From the NCBI RefSeq assembly GCF_003992135.1, contig NZ_RQVN01000001.1, positions 62,001 to 126,000 on the forward strand: 64,000 nucleotides of DNA, written 5' to 3'. Both the position numbers and the translations under genes were made by a program. The notes below the pieces were generated by a model. It worked only from the letters and a program-made list of their open reading frames with translations. It did no database searches and was not told where the DNA came from. Shown one piece after another: positions 1 through 9,566 of the stretch; within the stretch, counting starts at the first letter, position 1; each line of letters starts with the position of its first letter. The DNA is from Veillonella sp. VA142 (GTDB taxonomy: Bacteria > Bacillota > Negativicutes > Veillonellales > Veillonellaceae).

Positions 1-2329
1 GGCGTTGTGCCTCATAGGCACCTAATAAAGCAGATACGACTTTCCCCCAAGAAGTAGGGATATTGAGTTTTTCAAAATATTCCTGAAAACTTAAATAGGC
101 TTTAGAGGTATCTCCACCTAGAGAGGCTAATTTTGCTAGGCTAAGGAGCACCGCATATTGAGCGCCATGGTAGGGACTCCATTCCGATAAGTATGGATCG
201 AAGCCATGAGTCATGATGCTTGCAGTCGTGGTAGTTCCTCGGTGCACTGGAATTTTTGCCACCATCCCTTGGACAGGAGTTTTTTGATAGATTCCGCTGA
301 AAGGAAAGAGTACTGTATTCCCGCCGACAGTAGAGTCAAACATAGTGCGTAAACCTTCTTGAGAGGTGATATTTAAATCCTGTAAGGCTTGATGGAGCCG
401 TGTTTCTAAGGGAGCCTTGACTGTTGTAGAGCGGAAAGAGAGATTCGTAATAAACGAAGGAGAGCGGTTTGCTCTTGGAGAGACGATATGAGCAGTGGCA
501 TATTGTGTAGCACCGTTAGAATCTAGGAATTTACGATGTAGGTTGACGATAGTTTTTCCTTGAAAGTCCATCACTAATCGTCCAGTATTTGTGACTTCCC
601 CTACAATAGTGGCATCTAAGTTTTCCTCTGCACAATAGGACTGTAAGCGCTCCCAATGAATAAGGTCTATGATGCAAGCCATGCGCTCCTGAGATTCTGA
701 GATAGCGAGTTCCGTACCAGTGAGACCAGAATATTTTGTAGGAACAGCATCTAGGTGAATGTGAATACTATCTGCAAGCTCTCCAATAGCAACTGCTACA
801 CCACCTGCCCCAAAATCGTTACATTTTTTAATGCACCTTGTCACTTCTGGGATGCGGAACAGGCGTTGTAACTTTCGTTCTGTGACAGGGTTTCCTTTTT
901 GTACCTCCGCACCACATGTATAGAGGGAGTCTTTTGTATGCGTTTTAGAAGAGCCTGTAGCTCCACCACAACCATCACGGCCAGTTTTACCACCAAGTAA
1001 TATAATGAGGTCTCCTTGGACAGGACTTTCACGATGTACATGAGAACGTGGCACAGCACCGATGACGGCGCCTACTTCTAATCGTTTGGCTCGATAGGAG
1101 TCGTGGTAATATTCTCGAACTTCCCCTGTAGGAACACCTATTTGGTTACCGTAGGAAGAAAATCCTTTGGCAGCGGTTGTGGTGATATAGGATTGTGGCA
1201 ATTTACCTGGCAAGGTAGTTTCTTTGGTGTCAAGAGGGTTGCCAGATCCAGTTATACGCATGGCTTGGTACACATAGGCACGACCACTAAGAGGGTCACG
1301 AATACAACCGCCTAAACAAGTAGCAGCACCACCGAAAGGTTCGATTTCAGTAGGGTGATTATGTGTTTCGTTTTTGAATAATAATAGCCATTCTTCCTCT
1401 GTATCATCTACCTGTACTGGAACAATGATGGTGCAAGCATTGATTTCGTCCGATACGTCTAATTGCTGTAACTTTCCTTGTTGGAGAAGTTCTTGCATAG
1501 CCATTGTGGCCATATCCATTAATGTAGGCGCTGAATTAGGTACGGGTTGTAATTGTTCCCGTATTGTGAGGAAGGTATTGTATGTGTCTTGAATTGGTTT
1601 GGTAAGAGGAGAAGGTTCAAAGGTAATCTCTGTTAGCTCAGTGTTGAATGTAGTGTGGCGACAATGGTCTGACCAATAGGTATCTAGTACACGAATTTCG
1701 GTGATGGTTGGATTTCGATGTTCCTGTTGGAAATATTTTTGGATACATAATAAATCTTCTATAGTCATGGCCAGTTGCATGGATTGAAGGAGCTCTTCTA
1801 GTTCCATTTCCGACAGAGTGATGAACTCCTCTATGTACGAAGTTTCTGGAACAACAGGTGTTTCTAAGTCCAGCGTTGTAGGTAACTTCATGGAGCTTTC
1901 ACAGACATCGATAGATTGTAAAAGGTATTGCCGAGCTGTATCTAGATGTGTTTTGGAGAGCGGGCCAGTTAATACATACACTCGTGCAGTACGTACAGTA
2001 CTATGATTATGACCGGTGAGGATGGATAGACATTGCTCGGCTGAATCAGCTCGTTGATCATATTGCCCTGGCATGGGCGCCACAGCTATGGGGTGGTCTA
2101 GGTCAGACAGGATTAATGTGGTATAGGTCATCTCTAGGGGAGGTTCGGAAAAGATGAGAGTTTTGGCACGATTAAACTCGGATTCTGTAATCCCAGAGAT
2201 ATCGTACCGTTCGTAGATGGTGAGATTGGTGAGAGGAATCTGTAAGTCTTGTTGAAACATCTTAAGCAGTTGTTGTGATTCTTGAGATGTGTTTGTGCGA
2301 GGTGTAACAAATAGACGGAATATGTGCAT
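1..2329 (-). CDS. purL: Phosphoribosylformylglycinamidine synthase, long single-chain form (3' part outside window)
   Basis: ATP- and glutamine-dependent conversion of FGAR to FGAM, the fourth step of de novo purine synthesis. I translated the minus strand from the ATG at 2329, preceded by GGAGGCTAAGT; 776 codons are open to the window edge. Visible landmarks are YWSDHCRHTTF, the ATP/metal region ETHNHPTEIEPFGG followed by GGCIRDPLSGR, and NDFGAGGVAVAIGELADS. These belong to the PurL synthetase halves. Long single-chain versions of this family are about 1,250 residues with a C-terminal glutaminase, so roughly 470 residues, including the glutaminase, should lie left of the window. It is divergent from purF with overlapping promoter regions, which suggests joint control. 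Family call is very secure; the presence of the glutaminase is inferred. Confidence 0.95.
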   Translation of the reverse strand, partial: MHIFRLFVTPRTNTSQESQQLLKMFQQDLQIPLTNLTIYERYDISGITESEFNRAKTLIFSEPPLEMTYTTLILSDLDHPIAVAPMPGQYDQRADSAEQCLSILTGHNHSTVRTARVYVLTGPLSKTHLDTARQYLLQSIDVCESSMKLPTTLDLETPVVPETSYIEEFITLSEMELEELLQSMQLAMTIEDLLCIQKYFQQEHRNPTITEIRVLDTYWSDHCRHTTFNTELTEITFEPSPLTKPIQDTYNTFLTIREQLQPVPNSAPTLMDMATMAMQELLQQGKLQQLDVSDEINACTIIVPVQVDDTEEEWLLLFKNETHNHPTEIEPFGGAATCLGGCIRDPLSGRAYVYQAMRITGSGNPLDTKETTLPGKLPQSYITTTAAKGFSSYGNQIGVPTGEVREYYHDSYRAKRLEVGAVIGAVPRSHVHRESPVQGDLIILLGGKTGRDGCGGATGSSKTHTKDSLYTCGAEVQKGNPVTERKLQRLFRIPEVTRCIKKCNDFGAGGVAVAIGELADSIHIHLDAVPTKYSGLTGTELAISESQERMACIIDLIHWERLQSYCAEENLDATIVGEVTNTGRLVMDFQGKTIVNLHRKFLDSNGATQYATAHIVSPRANRSPSFITNLSFRSTTVKAPLETRLHQALQDLNITSQEGLRTMFDSTVGGNTVLFPFSGIYQKTPVQGMVAKIPVHRGTTTTASIMTHGFDPYLSEWSPYHGAQYAVLLSLAKLASLGGDTSKAYLSFQEYFEKLNIPTSWGKVVSALLGAYEAQR

Positions 2330-2425
2330 ACTTAGCCTCCTTTAGGTTGATAAGACGGTGGTGAGATTTTCCGTGCATCCTATAGTGCGTTTGTTAGCGT
2401 TCCATGGATAAGCTGTTGTATCTTA

Positions 2426-2434
2426 AGTATACCA
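2426..2434 (-). promoter_or_regulatory. Extended -10 promoter of purL
   Basis: On the minus strand the sequence reads TGGTATACT, an extended -10 element (TGn plus TATACT). No good -35 is visible (ACAGAA at the right distance). The predicted leader before the purL ATG is about 90 nt and contains a short ACGG/CCGT stem but no riboswitch I recognise. Confidence 0.5.
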
Positions 2435-2463
2435 CGTTTTTTTGCCGATTCTGTGAGTTTATA

Positions 2464-2492
2464 TTGAAGATAGGTGGGGAGCAAGTTATAAT
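2464..2492 (+). promoter_or_regulatory. Sigma-A promoter of purF-purM-purN-purD
   Basis: TTGAAG, 17 bp, TATAAT. Transcription would start near 2500, giving a leader of about 60 nt before purF. The promoter is only about 30 bp from the divergent purL promoter, so one bound regulator could act on both. Confidence 0.6.
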
Positions 2493-2561
2493 AGAGGTAG
2501 TTTAACATTTGATAATCGTCCACGTGCAACATACGAGTAGGGTAGGACTCTAGGGGGCATA

Positions 2562-3977
2562 ATGAAATATGATGGTCTATTAGATACATGGCATGAGGAA
2601 TGCGGAGTCTTTGGGCTCTACGATAGAACCTTGCCTATGGGAACAACGATATATAAAGGGCTTATGGCATTACAGCACAGAGGACAAGAGGGGGCAGGTA
2701 TTGCTGTTGTTCATGAATCACAGGTAGATGTAGTGAAAGGGTCTGGACTCGTGAAAGAAGTCTTACGGGATATTTCTACCTTAGAAGGTCATATAGGGAT
2801 TGGACATGTACGCTATTCTACGACAGGTATAAAAAGCCATTGTGATGTACAACCAATTGTAGGATCATCGCCGTGGGGTACATTTGCAGTAGCCCATAAT
2901 GGAAATATAACAAATGCTAAAATGTTACGTGGTGAATTGGAATCACAAGGATCTGTGTTTACAACGACTATGGATTCAGAAGTGATTGTCCATTTGATCT
3001 GTCAGTCCAATAAATCAAACATCCTAGAAGCTATTCAACAAGCTTGTGCACGATTGGAAGGGGCTTTTTCCTTAACTATCATAACAAATACAATGCTCAT
3101 AGGTGTACGAGATTCATATGGATATCGTCCTCTTTGCGTAGGTCGTACAACACATGGCTATGTGCTTGCTTCTGAAAGCTGCGCCATAGACGCTATAGAA
3201 GGAACTTTCATTCGTGATATAACCCCTGGGGAAATGATTACTATTGATGCCACAGGTTGTTGCAGTATACCGTATCATTTTAATGAAAGTACACAACATA
3301 CTTGTGTGTTTGAATATATTTATTTTGCGCACCCTACTAGTGTTATTGATGGGCAAGGTGTATTAGAAGCAAGAGACACTATGGGTCGGCAGTTGGCAAA
3401 AGAAACACGGTATGAAGCGGATATTGTTATGCCTATACCTAATTCGGGGACTTTGTCCGCTCAGGGATATGCCGCGGAATCTGGTATACCCTATAGGGAA
3501 GGATTAGTGCGTAACCCAAAGGTATTGCGGACTTTCATAGAGCCTAACCAAGTCAGTCGAGAAGAAGCGGTACGTAAGAAATTTAGCGTTATTCCTGAGG
3601 TAGTGCATGATAAGCGTATTGTTCTCATCGATGATTCCATTGTACGTGGCACCACAAGTCGACATATCGTTTCTATGTTGCGACAAGCGGGAGCTAAAGA
3701 AATATATTTATGCTTAACTTCTGAACCTGTGCGGTACCCTTGCTATTTTGGTATCGATACATCCGAAGCAGAATCGTTGCTGGCTCATCGATATTCCGTA
3801 GAAGAAATTCGCCAATACATCGGCGTTGATCGATTATATTATTTGACTCATGAAGGTTTGATGCAGTCTATGAAACAATTAAAATCACCACATTTGTGTG
3901 TGGCTTGTTTTAATGGACACTATCCAAGTCCTGTAGTGGATGAGTATACCAAGGGAGGTACTAATGTCTGTCGATAA
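2562..3977 (+). CDS. purF: Amidophosphoribosyltransferase
   Basis: First committed enzyme of purine synthesis: PRPP plus glutamine gives phosphoribosylamine. The 471 residues start with a short propeptide (MKYDGLLDTWHEE) before the catalytic Cys14 of the N-terminal glutaminase domain (ECGVFGLYD). The C-terminal phosphoribosyltransferase half carries the PRPP loop VLIDDSIVRGTT. Four cysteines, in HTCVFEY, RYPCYFG and the late CVAC pair, match the positions of the 4Fe-4S ligands known in the Bacillus-type enzyme, so an oxygen-sensitive cluster is likely. The start follows AGGGGGC. The 3' end overlaps purM by 14 bp, which implies translational coupling. Confidence 0.97.
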   Translation: MKYDGLLDTWHEECGVFGLYDRTLPMGTTIYKGLMALQHRGQEGAGIAVVHESQVDVVKGSGLVKEVLRDISTLEGHIGIGHVRYSTTGIKSHCDVQPIVGSSPWGTFAVAHNGNITNAKMLRGELESQGSVFTTTMDSEVIVHLICQSNKSNILEAIQQACARLEGAFSLTIITNTMLIGVRDSYGYRPLCVGRTTHGYVLASESCAIDAIEGTFIRDITPGEMITIDATGCCSIPYHFNESTQHTCVFEYIYFAHPTSVIDGQGVLEARDTMGRQLAKETRYEADIVMPIPNSGTLSAQGYAAESGIPYREGLVRNPKVLRTFIEPNQVSREEAVRKKFSVIPEVVHDKRIVLIDDSIVRGTTSRHIVSMLRQAGAKEIYLCLTSEPVRYPCYFGIDTSEAESLLAHRYSVEEIRQYIGVDRLYYLTHEGLMQSMKQLKSPHLCVACFNGHYPSPVVDEYTKGGTNVCR

Positions 3978-5025
3978 TACATCTGTAACTTATTTAGATG
4001 CTGGCGTGGATGTGGAAGCGGGAAACCAGCTTATTCAAAAGATTAAACACCGAGTAGAACGCACGTATACGCCGGGTGTATTAGGCTCCTTAGGCGGTTT
4101 TAGTGGACTCTATTCCTTAGCGGGACATAGCATGAAAGAACCTGTTCTAGTATCAAGCACGGACGGAGTGGGTACTAAAATCCGTTTTGCGGTCCTGATG
4201 AATGAGCATCGCCAAATTGGTCAGGATTGTGTGGCCATGAGTGTGAATGATGTAATAGCACAGGGAGCAACACCTTTATTTTTCCTAGATTATATTGCAG
4301 TGGGCAAATTGGAGCATGATCATATTGAAAGTATCATTGATGGTATTGGACAGGCCTGTGAAGCATGTGGTTGTGCCTTAATTGGAGGAGAAACATCGGA
4401 AATGTCTAGTTTTTACGGCGATGGCAATTATGATTTAGCTGGCTTTGCAGTGGGGATTGTCGATAAGGACCAATGCATTACAGGAGCCTCCATCGAAACA
4501 GGAGATATGGTTTTAGGGTTACCTTCATCAGGTTTACACTCTAATGGATTTTCTTTAGTGCGCCATATCATCTTAGACAAAAAACAAATGCCATTGGATA
4601 CCTATATAGACGAGTTGGGATGCACCATTGGAGAAGAGGTATTAACCCCAACGAAATTATATGTAAAACCTATTTTACCCCTATTGAAAGAGCGGTTAGT
4701 AAAAGGGATGGCTCATATAACAGGTGGCTCTTTCTACGATAATATTCCTCGTATTTTACCGAAAGGATTGTCTGTCATGATTCATAGTGATGCTTGGACA
4801 GTGCCACCTATTTTTAAGCTATTACAAGAATGGGGACATGTGGAACCAAAAGAAATGTATCATACTTTCAATATGGGGATAGGCATGGTACTTGTGGTAA
4901 AACCGGAACTCGTAGAACGCGTCGTTGAAGTGTTGCAAGAACAAGGCGAGGTAGTGTACTCCATTGGACTAGTTACAGAAGGGCAGGGAGATGTGGCGAT
5001 TCTTGGCGAGGCGTTCCATGCGTAA
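3964..5025 (+). CDS. purM: Phosphoribosylformylglycinamidine cyclo-ligase (AIR synthetase)
   Basis: Converts FGAM to AIR with ATP, the step after PurL. The product is 353 residues, the usual length for the family. Motifs include VSSTDGVGTKIRFA near the N-terminus, GGETSEM in the middle and GLPSSGLHSNGFSLVR. I chose the ATG behind AAGGGAGG with a short spacer rather than an in-frame ATG eight codons upstream, which lies inside purF and has no ribosome site. It sits between purF and purN with overlaps on both sides, so the three are made from one message. Confidence 0.96.
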   Translation: MSVDNTSVTYLDAGVDVEAGNQLIQKIKHRVERTYTPGVLGSLGGFSGLYSLAGHSMKEPVLVSSTDGVGTKIRFAVLMNEHRQIGQDCVAMSVNDVIAQGATPLFFLDYIAVGKLEHDHIESIIDGIGQACEACGCALIGGETSEMSSFYGDGNYDLAGFAVGIVDKDQCITGASIETGDMVLGLPSSGLHSNGFSLVRHIILDKKQMPLDTYIDELGCTIGEEVLTPTKLYVKPILPLLKERLVKGMAHITGGSFYDNIPRILPKGLSVMIHSDAWTVPPIFKLLQEWGHVEPKEMYHTFNMGIGMVLVVKPELVERVVEVLQEQGEVVYSIGLVTEGQGDVAILGEAFHA

Positions 5026-5641
5026 ACGTTTAGCCCTATTTGGCAGTGGCAGAGGGTCTAATGGAGAGGCCTTGTATAGAGCGATACAACATAATCGTAT
5101 ACAGGGGGACATTGTTTTAATCATAAGTGATATACCAAGCTCCGGTATTGTAGAGAAGGGATATTCATGGCAAATTCCTGTACACGTAGTAGATCCTACT
5201 AATTATGGTAACGAAGAAGTGTGGACACAAGCTATGTTAGATTTGTTAGAGGACTATAAGGTAGATGGTATCTTACTAGCTGGGTATATGCGTATGTTAC
5301 CTCCTACATTTGTGCAAGTCTACAGAGGAAAAATTTTGAATATCCATCCTTCCTTATTACCAGCTTTTGTAGGATTACAGGCGCAGAAACAAGCCTTAGT
5401 GAAAGGTGTAAAATATACGGGATGTACCGTTCATTTTGTAGATGAGGGCATGGATACGGGTCCAATCATTGCGCAAGCAGTGGTGCCTGTGTATGAAGAT
5501 GACACGGTAGACACGTTATCAACACGAATCTTGCATGAAGAACATCGCATCTATCCAGAGGCAGTGGGCTTATTTTGCGATGACGCGTTGGAGATAGTGG
5601 GAACTCGAGTTCTCACTGGGAAGCAAGCTGTTAGAAAATAG
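5018..5641 (+). CDS. purN: Phosphoribosylglycinamide formyltransferase (folate-dependent)
   Basis: Transfers the formyl group of 10-formyl-THF to GAR. The 207 residues show FGSGRGSN at the N-terminus (phosphate binding) and the catalytic Asn/His segment NIHPSLLP. Further on, GCTVHFVDEGMDTGPI contains the catalytic Asp. The start MRKRLALF overlaps the end of purM by 8 bp and follows GGCGAGG; an in-frame ATG nine codons upstream is less likely. In many Firmicutes purH sits between purN and purD; here purD follows directly. Confidence 0.95.
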   Translation: MRKRLALFGSGRGSNGEALYRAIQHNRIQGDIVLIISDIPSSGIVEKGYSWQIPVHVVDPTNYGNEEVWTQAMLDLLEDYKVDGILLAGYMRMLPPTFVQVYRGKILNIHPSLLPAFVGLQAQKQALVKGVKYTGCTVHFVDEGMDTGPIIAQAVVPVYEDDTVDTLSTRILHEEHRIYPEAVGLFCDDALEIVGTRVLTGKQAVRK

Positions 5642-5660
5642 TCTATCTTGAGAGGTATCT

Positions 5661-6950
5661 ATGAAAGTATGTATTATCGGCAATGGTGGTCGTGAACATG
5701 CATTAGCTTGGAAATTACATCATAGCCCATCTGTGACAGATGTCTATGTAGTGCCAGGCAATGCTGGAATGAGAACAGTGGCCACTATAGTTAAGTTGGA
5801 TTGGACAGAGAGAAGAACCTTGCTAGCATGGCTGTTAGAACAGGAGATTGATTTAGTTGTTATAGGACCTGAATTGCCTCTTGTAGAGGGACTCAGCGAT
5901 GCGATTCGGTCAGTAGGGATTCCTGTATTTGGACCATCCCAACAGGCATCACGATTAGAAGGCTCTAAGTCTTTTGCAAAAGAGTTAATGCGTCGCTACA
6001 AGGTTCCTACAGCAGAGTATGTGGTTTGCCAAGATGTAGATACAGGAAAACGCATCATCCATCAATGGGGCGTACCAATTGTGTTAAAGAAAGATGGCCT
6101 CAGCGGTGGTAAAGGTGTCACTATTTGTGAGACTTTCACAGAAGCAGAACAAGTGTTGGAAGAAATATTTAGTAGTTCGGAACAATGCGTTGTCATTGAG
6201 GAATATATGCAAGGTAAGGAGTTATCTTTCCTATCATTTGTGGACGGTACTCACGTATTACCTATGCTAGGGGCAAGAGATCATAAACGATTGTTAGACC
6301 GTGATGCAGGTCCTAACACGGGTGGCATGGGGGCTTATGCACCAGTGCCAGAATTGAATGACACTTTGGAACAGGACATTGTAGAGACTATCGTAAAACC
6401 TATTGTGAAAGCTATGGCAAAAGAAGGACATCCTTATGTGGGCTGCTTGTATACAGGTCTTATGCTTACCGACAAAGGACCTAAAGTAGTAGAGTTTAAT
6501 GCTCGCTTCGGAGATCCAGAAACACAAGTACTACTGCCGTTATTACATAGTGATCTAGGATTAATTATGTATGCTACGGCTACAGGACGATTAGAAGGGA
6601 TGGCTTTGGAGTGGTCTCCACAATATGCTTCCTGTGTTATCTTGGCATCCGAAGGATATCCGTATCAGCCATTGATAGGGCGAAATATCACGGGTGATAT
6701 ATATACTATGGATTCCGTATCGATGGTATTTCACTCTGGTACATCATATAAAGAGGAGCGGTTTGTAACACAAGGAGGACGTGTGCTAGGTGTTGTAGGA
6801 TTGGGAGATACTCTGGAAGAATCCTTGGACAATACCTATGCCAGAGTAAGAACTATTGGATTCGAGGGACAACAGTATCGTGCAGATATCGGTGCATCGA
6901 GTATTGGATTTTGTATACATGCTAAATATAGAAAAAACTCGATAGATTAA
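5661..6950 (+). CDS. purD: Phosphoribosylamine-glycine ligase (GAR synthetase)
   Basis: ATP-grasp ligase joining glycine to phosphoribosylamine, the second pathway step. The 429 residues begin MKVCIIGNGGREHALAWKL, the family's N-terminal signature. The ATP-grasp core contains KKDGLSGGKGV, the segment RDAGPNTGGMGAY and the metal site VEFNARFGDPE. The start follows GAGAGG 20 bp after purN. It is the last gene of the purF-M-N-D unit. The last ~10 residues are not conserved in my recollection of the family. Confidence 0.96.
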   Translation: MKVCIIGNGGREHALAWKLHHSPSVTDVYVVPGNAGMRTVATIVKLDWTERRTLLAWLLEQEIDLVVIGPELPLVEGLSDAIRSVGIPVFGPSQQASRLEGSKSFAKELMRRYKVPTAEYVVCQDVDTGKRIIHQWGVPIVLKKDGLSGGKGVTICETFTEAEQVLEEIFSSSEQCVVIEEYMQGKELSFLSFVDGTHVLPMLGARDHKRLLDRDAGPNTGGMGAYAPVPELNDTLEQDIVETIVKPIVKAMAKEGHPYVGCLYTGLMLTDKGPKVVEFNARFGDPETQVLLPLLHSDLGLIMYATATGRLEGMALEWSPQYASCVILASEGYPYQPLIGRNITGDIYTMDSVSMVFHSGTSYKEERFVTQGGRVLGVVGLGDTLEESLDNTYARVRTIGFEGQQYRADIGASSIGFCIHAKYRKNSID

Positions 6951-7030
6951 GAATATAATTAGTGATATAATAACAAAAGGCGTATTTTACTTATTCAATA
7001 ATATATATTACATAGTAGAGGGGTAATTAT

Positions 7031-8215
7031 ATGAATCGAATTGTATCTTTTTTTACATCGCCATCAGCAGGAGGGGTTCTGCTCTTTGTAGCTGCTTTGG
7101 TTGGTGTGTTATTGGCGAACTCTCCAGTAGAAAGTTTGTATCACTCTTTGCTTCAAGCTAAATTAGGACCATTGCCTATTGAATTATGGATTAATGACGT
7201 AGCCATGGCCGTTTTCTTTCTATTTGTTGGTCTTGAAGTAAAACGAGAAATGATTGCAGGGGAATTGAATACCAATGCAAAACGATTTTTGCCAGGTATT
7301 GCAGCATTCTTTGGGTTGTTAACGCCTGCTTTAATTTACTATTTTATTGTTGGATATCACCCAGAATTTATTCATGGTTGGGGGATTCCAACGGCAACAG
7401 ATATTGCTTTCGCTATTGGCATAGTATCGTTGCTAGGAAGTCGAGTTCCGATAGCGATGAAAGTGTTTTTAACAACACTTGCTGTTATGGATGACTTGAT
7501 GGCTATCGTTATTATAGCGTTTTTCTATACGGCTGAGCTGAATTTCTTCTATTTATTTGTGGCAGCTATTATCGTATTTATGTTACAGTATATCAACCGT
7601 ATGAATTATACAAGACCAATACCGTACTTAGTGTTAGGGATTGCGCTGTGGTTCTGCATATTTAAGTCAGGCTTACATGCTACCTTATCTGGAGTTATCT
7701 TGGCAGCCTTTATTCCATTCCACGGTGTTCGTGATGGTCGTCATGTATCTCCATTATCTGAATGGGAACATACATTAAGTAATTGGGTAACCTATTTGAT
7801 TATCCCAATCTTTGGCTTTGCCAATGCGGGAGTATCTTTCCACGGATTTACATTGGATAGTTTTACACATCCAGTCGTATTAGGTGTAGCTGTAGGGTTG
7901 GTATTGGGTAAACAAATAGGGGTCTTTGGAACGTTGTTCCTATTGGTTAAATCTAAACTAGTAGAAATGCCGGCTCAAACAAACTGGTCGCAGGTTTATG
8001 GAATTGCCCTTTGTTGTGGTATCGGATTTACCATGAGCTTGTTCGTATCCTTGTTAGCATTCCCACCAGGGGAAGCTCAAGAAATGGCTAAAGTAGGTAT
8101 TTTTGTTGGCTCTATCATATCTGGTATTTTGGGTTATACAGTGTTGCGTATGGTAGGAAAAAAACAACAAGTATCAGTATCTGAATATGATATGATTAAA
8201 GGACAAAATATTTAA
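7031..8215 (+). CDS. nhaA: Na+/H+ antiporter NhaA
   Basis: Inner-membrane antiporter that exchanges internal Na+ for external H+ and helps pH and salt balance. The 394-residue protein is hydrophobic throughout (about 12 predicted segments). It contains the ion-binding aspartates in GIPTATDIAFAIG and AVMDDLMAIVII, plus the family stretch FVGLEVKREM near the N-terminus. Length equals the family norm. The ATG follows AGAGGGG. It has its own terminator and is separated from purD by 80 bp that include possible -10 sequences, so it is probably transcribed alone. Confidence 0.96.
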   Translation: MNRIVSFFTSPSAGGVLLFVAALVGVLLANSPVESLYHSLLQAKLGPLPIELWINDVAMAVFFLFVGLEVKREMIAGELNTNAKRFLPGIAAFFGLLTPALIYYFIVGYHPEFIHGWGIPTATDIAFAIGIVSLLGSRVPIAMKVFLTTLAVMDDLMAIVIIAFFYTAELNFFYLFVAAIIVFMLQYINRMNYTRPIPYLVLGIALWFCIFKSGLHATLSGVILAAFIPFHGVRDGRHVSPLSEWEHTLSNWVTYLIIPIFGFANAGVSFHGFTLDSFTHPVVLGVAVGLVLGKQIGVFGTLFLLVKSKLVEMPAQTNWSQVYGIALCCGIGFTMSLFVSLLAFPPGEAQEMAKVGIFVGSIISGILGYTVLRMVGKKQQVSVSEYDMIKGQNI

Positions 8216-8249
8216 TTGCATATCTTATAGTGATGAGAAACTCTATATA

Positions 8250-8290
8250 AAAGCTGTAATGGAAGGAATCTTTCATTACAGCTTTTTATT
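8250..8290 (+). terminator. Rho-independent terminator of nhaA
   Basis: Perfect 12-bp stem AAAGCTGTAATG / CATTACAGCTTT with a 12-nt loop, followed by TTTTATT. Confidence 0.9.
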
Positions 8291-8470
8291 ATGCCAATTT
8301 AGTATAGCAACACCAGTTTTATGCATATTTACTATAGAAAATGAGGAAAACTAGTATTTTGGGTGTACATATGTAGTAGGTGTAATTTCCTGTAGGGAGA
8401 GATATATACTATATGTGGGAAAAATATGATAAAAATAGGCTTTAAGTGGTAAATGAGTGCTAAAAAATAC

Positions 8471-8507
8471 CCATTTTTTTGACGTATCTCCCAAAAAATG
8501 GTAAAAT
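8471..8507 (+). promoter_or_regulatory. Promoter with internal inverted repeat ahead of the 3D-domain gene
   Basis: TTGACG (8479-8484), 17 bp, TAAAAT (8502-8507) with an upstream TGG that makes an extended -10. A 9-bp inverted repeat, CCATTTTTT at 8471-8479 and AAAAAATGG at 8493-8501, brackets the -35 and spacer, so a repressor bound there would block polymerase. The remaining 180 bp upstream (8291-8470) show nothing I can name. Confidence 0.6.
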
Positions 8508-8537
8508 GTATAGGCATTTAGATATGAGGTGAACATC

Positions 8538-9362
8538 GTGAAAAAAATAACTCTCATAGCGATTCTCCTGCTAGTGTGTACCATGGTGACAGCTTTGGCA
8601 ACATCTGGACGCGGTGATCGCGGTAAAGAGGTAGAAGAGTTACAAGCGTTGTTAGTAGCCCAAGGCTATTTGCTTGATACAGCAGATGGAGTGTTTGGGA
8701 ATAATACAGAATACGCAGTGCTCGTCTTTCAGAAAGAACACGGGTTAACTCCAGATGGTAGAGTAGGCAAAGAAACTATGCGTGCTTTACTAGAGAATCA
8801 AAAACAATTTGAGGGGCAACAAGCGTCTCGAAATACCCGTACTGTCGAGGTATCACGATTTGGTGATCGGGGTCGACAAATAGAAGAATTACAAAGTAAA
8901 TTAGAAGATAGCGGATTTTCTCCAGGAATCATTGATGGTGTATTTGGTAATGGCACAAAAGAAGCCTTACTTCGCTTTCAACGGTACTATGGTTTAAGTG
9001 AAACTGGTATCTTGGATGCTAGTACATGGTCTAAGTTATCTAGCGTAAAACAAAGCACTTACAAAAAAGATCGCAAGCCATCATCCTATAAAAAAACGAT
9101 AGAGATGGAGGCTAGCGCCTATTCAAGTTATGAATCCGGGATGTACACAGCCCGGGGCCATGCATTGCGTCATGGTTATGTATCGGTAGACCCTAATGTG
9201 ATTCCTCTAGGCACAGAGGTTTATGTGGAAGGGTATGGCTATGCTGTGGCGGATGACACGGGTGGTGATATTGTGGGCAACCGCATTGATGTGGCTATGG
9301 ATAGCTATGATGAGGCTATACAGTTTGGTCGTCGTACGGTGAAAGTATATATTTTAAATTAG
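8538..9362 (+). CDS. Secreted peptidoglycan-binding 3D-domain protein
   Basis: Probable cell-wall hydrolase exported to the periplasm. The 274 residues start with a signal peptide (KKITLIAILLLVCTMVTALA). Two PG_binding_1 repeats follow (about residues 25-85 and 105-165), each with the G-D-R-G-x-x-[VI]-E-E-L-Q pattern. A C-terminal 3D domain (about 190-274) carries SVDPNVIPLGT and ADDTGGDIVGNRIDV, including the three Asp that name the domain. 3D domains resemble the catalytic core of MltA-type lytic transglycosylases, so muralytic activity is inferred. I chose the GTG behind TGAGGTG; another GTG three codons upstream overlaps that ribosome site. Confidence 0.88.
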   Translation: MKKITLIAILLLVCTMVTALATSGRGDRGKEVEELQALLVAQGYLLDTADGVFGNNTEYAVLVFQKEHGLTPDGRVGKETMRALLENQKQFEGQQASRNTRTVEVSRFGDRGRQIEELQSKLEDSGFSPGIIDGVFGNGTKEALLRFQRYYGLSETGILDASTWSKLSSVKQSTYKKDRKPSSYKKTIEMEASAYSSYESGMYTARGHALRHGYVSVDPNVIPLGTEVYVEGYGYAVADDTGGDIVGNRIDVAMDSYDEAIQFGRRTVKVYILN

Positions 9363-9471
9363 AGCAATCATTGATTTGTTGTGAAACAGAAAGAACATCT
9401 AATTGCAAATGTGTAGTTACACAAAACTAAATCATAAGAAGCTAGTAAGATATAGTTTCTAATACACGAAG

Positions 9472-9509
9472 AGGATAGTTGATACCAAAGGTCAACTATC
9501 CTTTGTTTT
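9472..9509 (+). terminator. Rho-independent terminator of the 3D-domain gene
   Basis: 11-bp stem AGGATAGTTGA / TCAACTATCCT with a 9-nt loop, then TTTGTTTT. It lies 110 bp after the stop codon. Confidence 0.85.
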
Positions 9510-9530
9510 ATAGGGGCCCTATGGTATAAT
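9503..9530 (+). promoter_or_regulatory. Promoter of the terC-family gene
   Basis: TTGTTT, 16 bp, TATAAT. The -35 lies inside the U-tract of the preceding terminator. The leader is too short (about 30 nt) for a manganese riboswitch of the kind found before some terC genes. Confidence 0.5.
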
Positions 9531-9566
9531 AAAATGTATTCTAAGTAGTATATATAGGAGGAAATG

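Noticed and set aside
2330-2561. Purine riboswitch between purL and purF
   Set aside because: The compact three-way junction with its conserved loop sequences is not found on either strand.
9531-9566. Manganese (yybP-ykoY) riboswitch before the terC-family gene
   Set aside because: Only about 30 nt separate the -10 from the start codon, too short for the aptamer.
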